Below, one piece after another: positions 25,973-37,663 of a stretch of 64,000 nucleotides of DNA. Every line of letters starts with the position of its first letter. Positions within the stretch are counted from its first letter, which is position 1. The translations under genes and the position numbers were made by a program. This DNA comes from Alistipes megaguti (GTDB lineage: Bacteria > Bacteroidota > Bacteroidia > Bacteroidales > Rikenellaceae). The DNA is taken from contig NZ_LR027382.1 in assembly GCF_900604385.1 (NCBI RefSeq), forward strand, positions 1,823,501-1,887,500. Reading direction: 5' to 3'. The notes under the pieces are model-generated. The model ran no database searches, was not told the origin of the DNA, and was given only the letters and a program-made list of their open reading frames with translations.

Positions 25973-26440
25973 ATGGAAACAACAACAGCATTGGTAATGG
26001 CTTACGTCGGCGTAGCGTTGATGGTGGGCCTGGCGGGCATCGCATCCTCCATCGGAACGGCCATCGCAGGCATGGCTTCGGTCGGTGCCATGAAGAAGAA
26101 CGGCGACGCCTTCGGTAGCTACATGATCCTCTCGGCGCTCCCCGGTTCGCAGGGCCTCTACGGCTTCGTCTGCTTCTTCCTCGTGCAGGGCGGACTGACC
26201 AACCCGACGATGACGCAGGGCGCAGCCATTCTGGGTGCCGGTATTCTGGTCGGTATCGTCAATCTGGCTTCGTCGATCTATCAGGCGAAGATCTGCGCCA
26301 ACGGTATCGCCGCCATCGGAAACGGTCACGACGTGATGGGTAAGACGCTGATTCTGGCCGCCTTCCCGGAGCTGTACGCCATTCTGTCGGTTGCCGCCAC
26401 CTTCCTGATCGCCACGCTCGACGGCGTGAATCTCTTCTAA
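25973..26440 (+). CDS. atpK: V/A-type ATP synthase subunit K (proteolipid ring), Na+-type signature
   Basis: Subunit K builds the rotor ring. The 155-residue product has four membrane helices as two duplicated hairpins. By manual comparison with Enterococcus hirae NtpK, whose Na+ ligands are Leu61, Thr64, Gln65, Gln110 and Glu139, this protein has Leu56, Ser59, Gln60 (LPGSQGLYGF), Gln104 (SSIYQAK) and Glu133 (AAFPELYAIL), with nearly the same spacing; Tyr63 matches NtpK Tyr68. This predicts Na+ rather than H+ coupling. It is the last gene of the operon, followed by a strong terminator. Confidence 0.95.
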   Translation: METTTALVMAYVGVALMVGLAGIASSIGTAIAGMASVGAMKKNGDAFGSYMILSALPGSQGLYGFVCFFLVQGGLTNPTMTQGAAILGAGILVGIVNLASSIYQAKICANGIAAIGNGHDVMGKTLILAAFPELYAILSVAATFLIATLDGVNLF

Positions 26441-26461
26441 GGAGGCGCATTTCCGCGATGC

Positions 26462-26496
26462 AAAAAAGCCTCGTCCATTTCGGACGGGGCTTTTTA
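26462..26496 (+). terminator. Intrinsic terminator of the V/A-ATPase operon
   Basis: AAAAAGCCTCGTCC and GGACGGGGCTTTTT form a stem (one G-T pair) around ATTTC and are followed by T residues, 22 bases after the atpK stop. Confidence 0.9.
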
Positions 26497-26499
26497 CGT

Positions 26500-26740
26500 G
26501 TTGGGGGGCAGAATCGGCACGCCGGGGCAGAACCCGCGGACAGAGGCGGAATCGGCGGTCGGGCGGGAGCATCGGCGGGTCGGCTGGGCGGTGAGGTGCG
26601 GGCATCCCAATTGTGGCAATGCGGATGACACTCTCATACGAGCCCCATGCGCGACACCCTCGTACGTGTGCCCATGTGCGACTCTCTCATACGGGCGTCC
26701 TTCACGACTCCCCACATACGTGCGTCCGCGCACGATACCA
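26500..26740 (-). repeat. Degenerate repeats between atpK and rnr
   Basis: On the minus strand, downstream of rnr, three to four related units of about 27 bases start with CGTATGAGAGAGTCGCACATG, CGTACGAGGGTGTCGCGCATG-like and CGTATGAGAGTGTC (about 26615-26730 on the plus strand). The atpK-proximal half (about 26503-26600) is a GC-rich stretch with CGGCGGT/CGGGCGG words after a run of six G. I see no gene here. Confidence 0.55.
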
Positions 26741-26741
26741 G

Positions 26742-26750
26742 CCCCCCCCC
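26742..26750 (-). repeat. G9 tract seven bases after the rnr stop codon
   Basis: Nine C on the plus strand read as nine G in the rnr sense direction, seven bases past its TAA. It starts the repeat-bearing 3' region. Confidence 0.85.
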
Positions 26751-26757
26751 TCCGGAA

Positions 26758-29040
26758 TTACCGGCCGCGGCGGCGCGAGGAGTGGCTCACCTTCGGCCCT
26801 GAACCTTTGTCGGAGGCCTTGCCTTTGCCCTTGCCGCGGCTGCGGTCGTCGGACGATCCGGAGCGGCGGTTCGGCAGTCCGGGCAGCAGCAGCTCGAAGT
26901 CGAGCTGGCGCTTCTGCAGGTCGGCCCGCTTGACGCGGATCCGCACGGGGCTGCCCAGCGTCAGCTTGATGCCGGTCGAGCGCCCGATCACCTCGTACTG
27001 CTGTTCGTCGAAGAGGAAGAAGTCGCCCGGAATATCGCGCAGGGAGGACATGCCCTCGATGTGGGTCTCGTCCAGTTCGATGTAGATGCCCCATTCGGTG
27101 AGTCCCGAGACGTGGCCGTCGAACTCCTCGCCGATGTGCTCCTTCATGAACTCGACCATCTTGTACTTGATCGAGGCGCGTTCGGCCTCGGCGGCGATCA
27201 CCTCGCGCTCCGATGCCCGCACGCAGAGCTCCTCGACGGGATCCTTCGGTACCGACTTGCCGCCCTCGAGGTAGTGGGCCAGCAGACGGTGGACCATCAT
27301 GTCGGGATAGCGGCGGATCGGTGAGGTGAAGTGCGTGTAGTAGGGGAAGGCCAGACCGTAGTGGCCGATGTTGTCGGTCGAGTAGTAGGCCTTGGCCATC
27401 GAGCGCACGGCCATCGTCGTGACGGCGTTCTCCTCGGTTGAACCCTTGACCTGCTTGAGAAGTTTGTTCATCTCCCGGGCCACGGCGCGCCCCTTCGAGG
27501 CCTTGAAGATGTGGCCGAAGCGGAGGATGAACTGCCGGAAGCGGTCGAGCTTCTCCTCGCTGGGCGAGTCGTGGACGCGGAAGACCATCGTGCGGGGCAC
27601 GGCGCGCCCCTTGTCGTTGCGGCGGTGGGCGCAGAATTCGGCCACGCGCCGGTTGGCCAGCAGCATGAACTCCTCGATCATCTGGTTCGACTCCTTCTGC
27701 TCCTTGAAATAGACGCCCAGCGGCTTGCCGCTCTCGTCGAGCTTGAACTTCACCTCCTCGCGTTCGAAGGCGATGGCGCCGTTCTTGAAACGCTGGGCCC
27801 GCATGGCCTGGGCCAGGCGGTTGAGCGTGAGGATCTCCTCGGCGTAGTCGCCCCGGCCGGTCTCGATCACCTCCTGCGCCTCGGCGTAGGTGAAGCGGCG
27901 GTCGGAGTGGATCACCGTGCGGCCGAACCACTCGTCGAGGATCTCCAGGTTCTCGTTCATCGTGAAGACGGCCGAGAAGCAGAGGCTCGTCTCGTTGGGC
28001 CGCAGCGAGCAGAGCTCGTTCGAGAGGCGCTCGGGGAGCATCGGAACGGTGCGGTCGACCAGATAGACCGACGTGCCGCGTTCGACGGCCTCGTCGTCGA
28101 GCACCGAGTGGGGCTTGACGTAGTGGGTGACGTCGGCGATGTGGACGCCGATCTCCCAGACGCCGTCGCGCACCTTGCGGACCGAGAGGGCGTCGTCGAA
28201 GTCCTTGGCGTCGGCCGGGTCGACCGTGAAGGTCACCACCTGGCGGAAGTCGCGCCGGCTGGCGATCTCACGGGCCGTGATGCTGCCGTCGATGGCCTTG
28301 GCCGCCTCCTCGATTTCGGGTTCGAAGCGGTAGGGGAGTTCGTATTCGGCCAGGATGGCGTGCATCTCCGTATCGTTGTTGCCGGCGATGCCCAGCCGCT
28401 CGACCAGTTCGCCCACGGGGCTCTTGCTGCCGGGCTGCCAGTCGACAATGCGCACGACGACCTTCTCGCCGTCGCGCACGTCGGGATAGGCGCGTTTCGA
28501 GAGGTAGATGTCCATCGGCATGCGGCGCGAGTCGGCCCTGACGAAGATCTGGTGGGCGCCGACCTCGGCCACGCCGACGTAGGGCTTGTGACACCGTTCG
28601 AGGATGCGCGTCACCTCGCCTTCGAACTTGCCGTTGCGGCCGCGGTGGATGACGGCCACCTCGACGCGGTCACCGTCCAGCGCATTGGCCGTGTTGCGCG
28701 GGTTGACGAAGATATCCTCCTCCTGCCCCTCGACCTCGACGTAGACGGCTCCCGACTGCGTCATGCTGGCCACACCCTCGTAGAGCGGGCGGTGCTGTTG
28801 CGAGAGGCGGTACTTTTCGCGCGAGCACTCCTCGACGATCCCCTCGTCGAACAGCCGGCTGAGGATCTCGAACGTCTCTCGGCGCCCCTCCTTCGAGGCT
28901 CCGCCCGAGACCGATGCCAGGTATTTGAGCGTGAACTGCGTGTTGGGAAAATCGCGGAACATGTGAAGAATGATCTCTTCACGGGCCGATCGCTTGTTTT
29001 TGGCCCTCTCTTTCGGGGTCCGTTGTTGTCTCTTGTTCAT
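26758..29040 (-). CDS. rnr: Ribonuclease R
   Basis: RNase R degrades structured RNA processively from the 3' end. The 760-residue product has an N-terminal helix-turn-helix-like region, cold-shock domains, the central RNB catalytic domain with TVDPADAKDFDDALS (metal-binding Asp residues), and a C-terminal S1 domain (FDGHVSGLTEWGIYIELDE). A basic Ser/Arg/Lys tail follows. The open frame continues 158 codons upstream through the M20 gene, but the homology begins at the ATG at 29040. It lies 11 bases downstream of the M20 amidohydrolase gene. Confidence 0.96.
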   Translation of the reverse strand: MNKRQQRTPKERAKNKRSAREEIILHMFRDFPNTQFTLKYLASVSGGASKEGRRETFEILSRLFDEGIVEECSREKYRLSQQHRPLYEGVASMTQSGAVYVEVEGQEEDIFVNPRNTANALDGDRVEVAVIHRGRNGKFEGEVTRILERCHKPYVGVAEVGAHQIFVRADSRRMPMDIYLSKRAYPDVRDGEKVVVRIVDWQPGSKSPVGELVERLGIAGNNDTEMHAILAEYELPYRFEPEIEEAAKAIDGSITAREIASRRDFRQVVTFTVDPADAKDFDDALSVRKVRDGVWEIGVHIADVTHYVKPHSVLDDEAVERGTSVYLVDRTVPMLPERLSNELCSLRPNETSLCFSAVFTMNENLEILDEWFGRTVIHSDRRFTYAEAQEVIETGRGDYAEEILTLNRLAQAMRAQRFKNGAIAFEREEVKFKLDESGKPLGVYFKEQKESNQMIEEFMLLANRRVAEFCAHRRNDKGRAVPRTMVFRVHDSPSEEKLDRFRQFILRFGHIFKASKGRAVAREMNKLLKQVKGSTEENAVTTMAVRSMAKAYYSTDNIGHYGLAFPYYTHFTSPIRRYPDMMVHRLLAHYLEGGKSVPKDPVEELCVRASEREVIAAEAERASIKYKMVEFMKEHIGEEFDGHVSGLTEWGIYIELDETHIEGMSSLRDIPGDFFLFDEQQYEVIGRSTGIKLTLGSPVRIRVKRADLQKRQLDFELLLPGLPNRRSGSSDDRSRGKGKGKASDKGSGPKVSHSSRRRGR

Positions 29041-29051
29041 ATCGTGTGTCT

Positions 29052-30182
29052 TTATTTTTCGAGAATCCGCAGGGCCAGTTCGTGCATGAAGGCGATGCCC
29101 GGTTCGATAGCCCCCTCGTCGGGAAGGAACGTCGCCGTGTGGGAGCGTCCGGCCGCGGCGCCGACCCCGAGGCGGTAGAAGAGCGATGGATACTCCCGGC
29201 AGTAGAAGCCGAAATCCTCGGCCGTGGTCCGCAGCGGAAGCATCTCGATGTGGCACCCTTCGTGGCGGGCGATGGCCACGGCCAGTTTGACGAGGATCTC
29301 GTCGTTGACCACGCACGGGTAGCCGTGGCTGATGTCCACGCGGGTCTTCACGCCGCGGCGCGCATCGATCTCGGCGGCGATGTTGGCGATGCGCTGGTGG
29401 AGGATCTTGCGCTGGCGTTCGTCGAACGTGCGCAGCGTCCCCTCCATGTAGACCTCGTCGGGGACGATATTCGTGGCGCCGAGGGCCTCGACGCGGCCGA
29501 TCGACAGCACGCACTCCTCGCCGTTGAGGGCTACCAGCCGCGTGAGCAGTTCGGCTCCGGCGGCCACGGGGTCCTTCAGCAGCTGGCGCATGGCGCCGTG
29601 GCCGCCCGTTCCGTGGATCCGCAGCCGCAGTTCGTCGCTCGAGGCCATGTACTTTCCGGCTCGGAATCCGAAGCTGCCGACCTCGAGCTGCGCATCGACG
29701 TGTTCGCCCACCACGGCGCGGATGTCATACCCCTCGAAGGGCTTTTCGGCCAGCACGAGCGATGCGCCGCCCGGGTTGCACTCCTCGCCGGGCTGGAAGA
29801 GCCCGAAGAGCGTACCGCGGAAGTCGGGCCGGGCGGCCATGCGCTGCAGCACGCCGTAGAGGACGGCGGCATGCATGTCGTGGCCGCAGGCGTGCATTAC
29901 GCCGCGGCGCTGCGAATGCCACGTACAGTCGTTCTGTTCGTCGATCGGCAGGGCGTCGATGTCGGCCCGCAGCACGACGGCGCGGCGGTCGTCGGCCACA
30001 CTTTTTGATCCGCGGATCGAAGCCAGGACGCCGGTCCCGGCCACGCGTCGATGGGCGATCCCCAGCGCATCGAGCCGCTCTTCGATATAACGGGCCGTCT
30101 CCTGCTCCTGGAACGAGAGTTCGGGATGGGCGTGCAGATGGCGTCGGAATTCGACGGGGGTTATCTCCTTGTTACTTTCCAT
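29052..30182 (-). CDS. M20 family amidohydrolase (amino-acid amide or N-acyl amino acid hydrolase type)
   Basis: The 376-residue product belongs to the M20D subgroup, zinc or manganese enzymes that hydrolyse amide bonds of N-acyl amino acids. Metal-site blocks include VLRADIDALPI, MHACGHDMHAAVLYG (conserved Cys and His of the subgroup) and LFGLFQPGEECNPGGA. The dimerisation domain lies at about 180-295 and the last ligand region is TTAEDFGFYCREYPSLFYRLG. There is no signal peptide, so it acts in the cytoplasm. The substrate cannot be read from the sequence. Neighbours are metF 145 bases upstream and rnr 11 bases downstream. Confidence 0.92.
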   Translation of the reverse strand: MESNKEITPVEFRRHLHAHPELSFQEQETARYIEERLDALGIAHRRVAGTGVLASIRGSKSVADDRRAVVLRADIDALPIDEQNDCTWHSQRRGVMHACGHDMHAAVLYGVLQRMAARPDFRGTLFGLFQPGEECNPGGASLVLAEKPFEGYDIRAVVGEHVDAQLEVGSFGFRAGKYMASSDELRLRIHGTGGHGAMRQLLKDPVAAGAELLTRLVALNGEECVLSIGRVEALGATNIVPDEVYMEGTLRTFDERQRKILHQRIANIAAEIDARRGVKTRVDISHGYPCVVNDEILVKLAVAIARHEGCHIEMLPLRTTAEDFGFYCREYPSLFYRLGVGAAAGRSHTATFLPDEGAIEPGIAFMHELALRILEK

Positions 30183-30311
30183 ATAACCTTTGAAAGAAAA
30201 TAGCTTGTCGGAGGCCGCTCCCCGGACGAATCGTCCGCCCGGTGCGTGACTCCGCGTTGTTCTCCTTTCGGGGCGGGAGGGCGGTCAGGTCTGTTTCCCG
30301 GCCCGGACGCA

Positions 30312-30320
30312 CCCCCCCCC
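30312..30320 (-). repeat. G9 tract seven bases after the metF stop codon
   Basis: Nine C on the plus strand equal nine G in the metF sense direction, seven bases past its TGA, the same distance as at rnr. Confidence 0.85.
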
Positions 30321-30327
30321 TCTTTGA

Positions 30328-31284
30328 TCAGAAGAGCGCCGAAACGATCTTCTGAATGTTTGTTGTGCGGCTCATTGTATAATAGTGCAGCACCGGGACG
30401 CCGGCGGCCATCAGCTCGCGGCTCTGGGCGATGGCCCATTCGGTGCCGATCTCGCGGGCGCTTTCGGGGTGGGCCTTCACCTCGCGGGCCAGCTCCTCGG
30501 GGATCGAGACGTGGAACGTCTCGGGCAGCACCTCCAGATGGCGGGGCGTCGACAGCGGTTTCAATCCGGGGATGATCGGTACGGTGATCCCCGCCTCGCG
30601 GCAGCGGCGCACGAAGTCGAAGTACTTGCGGTTGTCGAAAAAGAGCTGCGTGATGACATACTCGGCGCCGGCGTCGATCTTGGCCTTCAGGTGGGCGATG
30701 TCCGAGGTGATGTCGCGCGCCTCGAAGTGGACCTCGGGGTAGCCGGCCACGCCGATCGAGAATTTCGAGTGGTGGCACTCCTCGACCTCGCCGTCGATGA
30801 AGCGGCCGTGGTTCATGTCGTCGATCTGCCGCACCAGGTCGATGGCATGGGCATGGCCCTGCGGATGGGGCATGAAGCGGCGTTCGTTCTGCGACTTGTC
30901 GCCGCGCAGCGCCAGCACGTTGTGCAGTCCGAGGAAGTCCATGTCGATGAGCGTGTCCTCGATGTCGTATTTCGACAGCCCGCCGCAGATCAGGTGCGGA
31001 ACCACCTCCACGCCGTAGCGCTGCTGGATGGCCGCCGAGATGCCGACCGTGCCGGGGCGCCGCCGCACGACGTGCCACTCGATGCTGCCGTCCTCGCGTA
31101 CGGTCTCCTTGATTGCCTCGCGGTGGAACGTGATATTGATGTAGGCCGGGCGGTAGGGCATCAGCGGTTCGATGGCGGCGAAGATCTTCTGGCTGCCGTC
31201 GCCCTTGAGCGGCGGCAGGAGTTCGAAGGCGAAGCGCGTGCGCTTCGTGGCGATGGCTTCTCGGATGATATCGACTACGTTCAT
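30328..31284 (-). CDS. metF: Methylenetetrahydrofolate reductase MetF
   Basis: MetF makes 5-methyl-THF, the methyl donor for MetH. The 318-residue product is a FAD-binding TIM barrel with FAFELLPPLKGDG (catalytic Glu region), the ALRGDK block, GVAGYPEVHFEA, and QLFFDNRKYFDFVRRCREAG, all conserved in the family. It starts seven bases after the metH stop, so metH and metF are clearly one transcript and catalyse successive steps. Length is slightly longer than the 296 residues of E. coli MetF. Confidence 0.96.
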   Translation of the reverse strand: MNVVDIIREAIATKRTRFAFELLPPLKGDGSQKIFAAIEPLMPYRPAYINITFHREAIKETVREDGSIEWHVVRRRPGTVGISAAIQQRYGVEVVPHLICGGLSKYDIEDTLIDMDFLGLHNVLALRGDKSQNERRFMPHPQGHAHAIDLVRQIDDMNHGRFIDGEVEECHHSKFSIGVAGYPEVHFEARDITSDIAHLKAKIDAGAEYVITQLFFDNRKYFDFVRRCREAGITVPIIPGLKPLSTPRHLEVLPETFHVSIPEELAREVKAHPESAREIGTEWAIAQSRELMAAGVPVLHYYTMSRTTNIQKIVSALF

Positions 31285-31291
31285 GGCTGTG

Positions 31292-34920
<3,629 letters not shown>

Positions 34921-34924
<4 letters not shown>

Positions 34925-35742
34925 TGTTCGATGATCTCTATTTCGAAGAGTTTGCTCCAGTTCTTGCCCGTGACGAAGAGACGTTTGGAGGCGGGGTCCC
35001 AGGCTATGCCGTTCAGCACGTCGGTCGAGGGGGTGCGCTCCCCGTCGGGCAGCAGCCCCGTGAGGTCGACCACCCCTTCGACGCGGCCCGTTGCCGGGTC
35101 GATGATGACGAGCTGGTCGGTCATGTAGACGTTGGCCCAGATGCGGCCGTCGATCCACTCCAGTTCGTTGAGGAAGGGGACCGGTTCGCCCTTCAGGGTG
35201 ACGGTCACATGGCCGCTGCGGCGGAACGTCGCCGGGTCGACCGTGTAGAGGTTGGCCGATCCGTCGGTCATGTAGAGCTGTCGTCCGTCGGTGGTGATTC
35301 CCCATCCCTCGCCGGCGTAGCGGTGGTCGCGGAGCTTCTCGAGACCGCCCTCGGTGATGCGGTAGACGTGGGCGGTGTTCGACTGCCAGGTGAGCTGGAA
35401 GAGTTCGTCGCCCAGGATGGCGATCCCCTCGCCGAACTCCGAGCGCGGCAGCGTGGCCAGCACCCGGCTGCGGCCCGAGGCCGGATCGAGCGTCTGCACG
35501 ACCGATTCGCCGTACTGGCCCGTCCCCTCCCACAGCGCGCCGTCGTGCCACAGCAGACCCTGCGTATAGGCCTTCGTGGAGTGGGGGTGGGAGGCCTTGA
35601 CGCGGTAGGTGTAGTGTTTCGGTTCGGCGGGCACGGAGGCCGTCGTATGTTTTCGGGCCGTCGAGCGTGTCCTGGCCGGGGAGTTCCCGCAGGCCGTGAG
35701 CAGGGCGCTCGCCAGCAGAAGAGTCGTCACAAGTTTCATCAT
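34921..35742 (-). CDS. Glutaminyl-peptide cyclotransferase (glutamine cyclotransferase family) lipoprotein
   Basis: The family cyclises N-terminal Gln to pyroglutamate using a five-bladed beta propeller. The 273-residue product has a lipoprotein signal ending LLTAC (Cys18), then repeated propeller blades including YTQGLLWHDGALWEGTGQYG and the family block ELEWIDGRIWANVY, followed by VLNGIAWDPASKRLFVTGKNW. It is the first gene of the metH-metF transcript, overlapping metH by four bases, an odd partner for a cytoplasmic methionine pathway. A promoter box lies 18 bases upstream. Confidence 0.92.
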
Positions 35743-35760
35743 TCGCGGAGATAAAGCCTA

Positions 35761-35768
35761 CAAAGGTA
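35761..35768 (-). promoter_or_regulatory. -7 promoter box of the glutaminyl cyclase-metH-metF transcript
   Basis: TACCTTTG on the minus strand fits TAnnTTTG and lies 18 bases before the first ATG. The leader is too short to hold a riboswitch. Confidence 0.65.
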
Positions 35769-35818
35769 CGAAAAGCAAACCACAAATCATAATTTCACCT
35801 ATAATATGGAGCTATCTG

Positions 35819-35849
35819 TTGGGCGGATCGGAATAATTTCGTATCTTTG
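35819..35849 (+). promoter_or_regulatory. Promoter of tig
   Basis: TTG (35819-35821) and TATCTTTG (35842-35849) with a 20-base spacer match the Bacteroidetes consensus. The start codon at 35902 follows 52 bases later, which rules out the in-frame ATG at 35806. Confidence 0.7.
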
Positions 35850-35901
35850 CCTCCCGATTCCGAGTGGAAAAACGCAAGAAATCAGATATAACAAACTCAT
35901 T

Positions 35902-37227
35902 ATGAAGATCGTAAGAGAACAACACGGCGAGAATAACTCGCTGATCCGCGTGACCGTCGGTCAGGACGATTACGGCCAGGAGGTCGAAAAGGCGCTGCGC
36001 GAGTATCGTCGCAAGGCCAATATTCCGGGATTCCGTCCCGGCATGGTCCCGATGGGCATCATCCGCAAGATGTACGGCAAGGGTGTCGTGGCCGAGCAGT
36101 CCTACCGCAAGGCCTCGAACTCCGTCTTCGAGTACCTCCAGAAGGAGGGCATCGACTACCTGGGCGACGTCATCCCCGCCGAGGAGCAGGGTGCCTTCGA
36201 TTTCGAGAACAACACCGAATTCGAGTTCGTCTTCGAGATCGGTGAGGCTCCGGCCATCAACCTCGAGCTCTCGGACAAGGACAAGCTGACCTACCACTCG
36301 ATCAAGATCGACAAGAAGATGCACGACGACTACCGTTCGAACTACCTGCGCCGCTACGGCCGTCTGGTCGACGCCGACGAGGTGACCTCGGACGAGGCCC
36401 TGACCGTGACGCTCGACAACGGCGACATGAACGTGGCCGATGCCTACGTGGGTCTGATCTCGATGACCGACGAGGAGCGCAAACCCTTCCTCGGCAAGAA
36501 GGTCGGCGACAAGATGAAGGTCAACATCAACGAACTCTACAAGACTCCGGCCCAGCGTGCCGCCTGCCTGCAGGTCAAGGAGCATGAGCTCGACGGCATC
36601 AATCCCGAGTTCGAGATGGAGATCACCAAGATCCGCCGCTTCGCCGAGCCCGAACTCAACGAGGAGTTCTTCAAGATGGCCTTCCCGCAGGGCAACGTCA
36701 CCTCGGAGGCCGAGTTCGACAAGTACCTCGACGCTCAGATCGAGAGCGAACTGCGTCGTGAGAGCGACTACCTCTTCACGTTGCAGCTGCGCGACTACCT
36801 CCTGAAGAAGGCCGATCTGAAGATGCCGGTTCCGTTCCTCAAGCGCTGGCTCTATACGATCAACGAGGGCAAGTTCACGATGGAGGAGATCGAGAAGGAC
36901 TTCGATCAGTTCCTGAAGATGTTCACCTGGAACTATCTGCAGAAGCACTTCATCAAGGCCGACAACCTCACCGTGACGAAGGAGGAGGCTACGGCCGAGG
37001 CCAAGGCGCTGGCTGCCGCTCAGTTCGCGCAGTACGGCATGCCGTCGGCACCGGATGACATGCTGGCCGGATATGCCGAGAAGATCCTCGCCGACAAGGA
37101 TCAGGGTCAGAAGATCTACGAGAAGCTCTACGAGACGAAGGTCGTCGACGACATCAAGTCGAAGATCAAGGTGACGGAAAAGGCCGTTTCCGCAGAGGAT
37201 TTCGCCAAATTGGCAAAGGAGCTTTAG
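35902..37227 (+). CDS. tig: Trigger factor
   Basis: Trigger factor is the ribosome-bound chaperone at the nascent chain exit. The 441-residue product has the N-terminal ribosome-binding domain with NIPGFRPGMVP (equivalent of the GFRxGxxP signature), a divergent middle region where the peptidyl-prolyl isomerase domain normally sits, and a helical C-terminal chaperone domain. The start is set by the promoter at 35842. It is followed by a terminator, a 113-base tandem repeat, and clpP-clpX, the usual tig-clpP-clpX gene order. Confidence 0.93.
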   Translation: MKIVREQHGENNSLIRVTVGQDDYGQEVEKALREYRRKANIPGFRPGMVPMGIIRKMYGKGVVAEQSYRKASNSVFEYLQKEGIDYLGDVIPAEEQGAFDFENNTEFEFVFEIGEAPAINLELSDKDKLTYHSIKIDKKMHDDYRSNYLRRYGRLVDADEVTSDEALTVTLDNGDMNVADAYVGLISMTDEERKPFLGKKVGDKMKVNINELYKTPAQRAACLQVKEHELDGINPEFEMEITKIRRFAEPELNEEFFKMAFPQGNVTSEAEFDKYLDAQIESELRRESDYLFTLQLRDYLLKKADLKMPVPFLKRWLYTINEGKFTMEEIEKDFDQFLKMFTWNYLQKHFIKADNLTVTKEEATAEAKALAAAQFAQYGMPSAPDDMLAGYAEKILADKDQGQKIYEKLYETKVVDDIKSKIKVTEKAVSAEDFAKLAKEL

Positions 37228-37252
37228 GATTCGCGGATTTTTGATTATCTTT

Positions 37253-37290
37253 GGACTTTGCAGGCGCGATGTTTGCAAAGTCCTTTTTTA
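37253..37290 (+). terminator. Intrinsic terminator of tig
   Basis: GGACTTTGCA and TGCAAAGTCC form a perfect 10-base-pair stem with an 11-base loop, followed by seven T. A promoter-like TATCTTTG (37246-37253) overlaps its left edge. Confidence 0.92.
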
Positions 37291-37293
37291 TGC

Positions 37294-37536
37294 GGGGGGG
37301 CCGAGAGAGTCGGGCCGGGCGTTGTGAACGGCGGCCGGGTGCTGGAAAGGACCGGACGTTGTGAGTGCCGGTTGGTGTGAAGGAGCTAGCCGGGTGCTGT
37401 GAACGGTGTCTGGAGTGTTGGAGCGGGCCGGGCGTTGTGAACGGCGGCCGGGTGCTGGAAAGGGCCGGACGTTGTGAGTGCCGGTTGGTGTGAAGGAACT
37501 TGCCGGGTGCTGTGAACGGCGGCGGGAACGCTGGGA
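37294..37536 (+). repeat. 113-base tandem duplication of degenerate short repeats after a G7 tract
   Basis: Two copies of a 113-base unit start at 37311 and 37424 with CGGGCCGGGCGTTGTGAACG; other words are also offset by exactly 113 (AAGGA at 37380 and 37493). Inside each unit, GCCGGGT/GCTGGAA/GTTGTGA/GCTGTGA words of seven bases alternate, echoing the tkt and ruvC arrays. A run of seven G precedes it. The rest of 37228-37663 holds the tig terminator and no gene that I can see. Confidence 0.8.
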
Positions 37537-37663
37537 AACGCTGCGGTCGGTCGGTTGCCGGATTCGGTGATTGACGCCGGACGCGGGCCCGCCCAAACGC
37601 GGATCCCGTAGGCAGATCCCCCTCTCCGCAAATGTGTGTTGAAAGGATAACGAATTGAAGAAT

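Noticed and set aside
29041..29514. Upstream extension of rnr to 918 codons
   Set aside because: The extension lies inside the M20 gene in another frame and lacks homology; the ATG at 29040 gives a normal RNase R.
30215..30245. GGACGAATCGTCC inverted repeat upstream of the M20 gene
   Set aside because: The arms are short and the loop too small for a convincing terminator or operator, and there is no T tract.
34925..35785. Upstream extension of metH to 1497 codons
   Set aside because: It overlaps the glutaminyl cyclase gene in a different frame; MetH homology starts at 34924.
37246..37253. TATCTTTG promoter box for clpP
   Set aside because: It overlaps the tig terminator stem and is over 400 bases from clpP, so I did not list it as a promoter.
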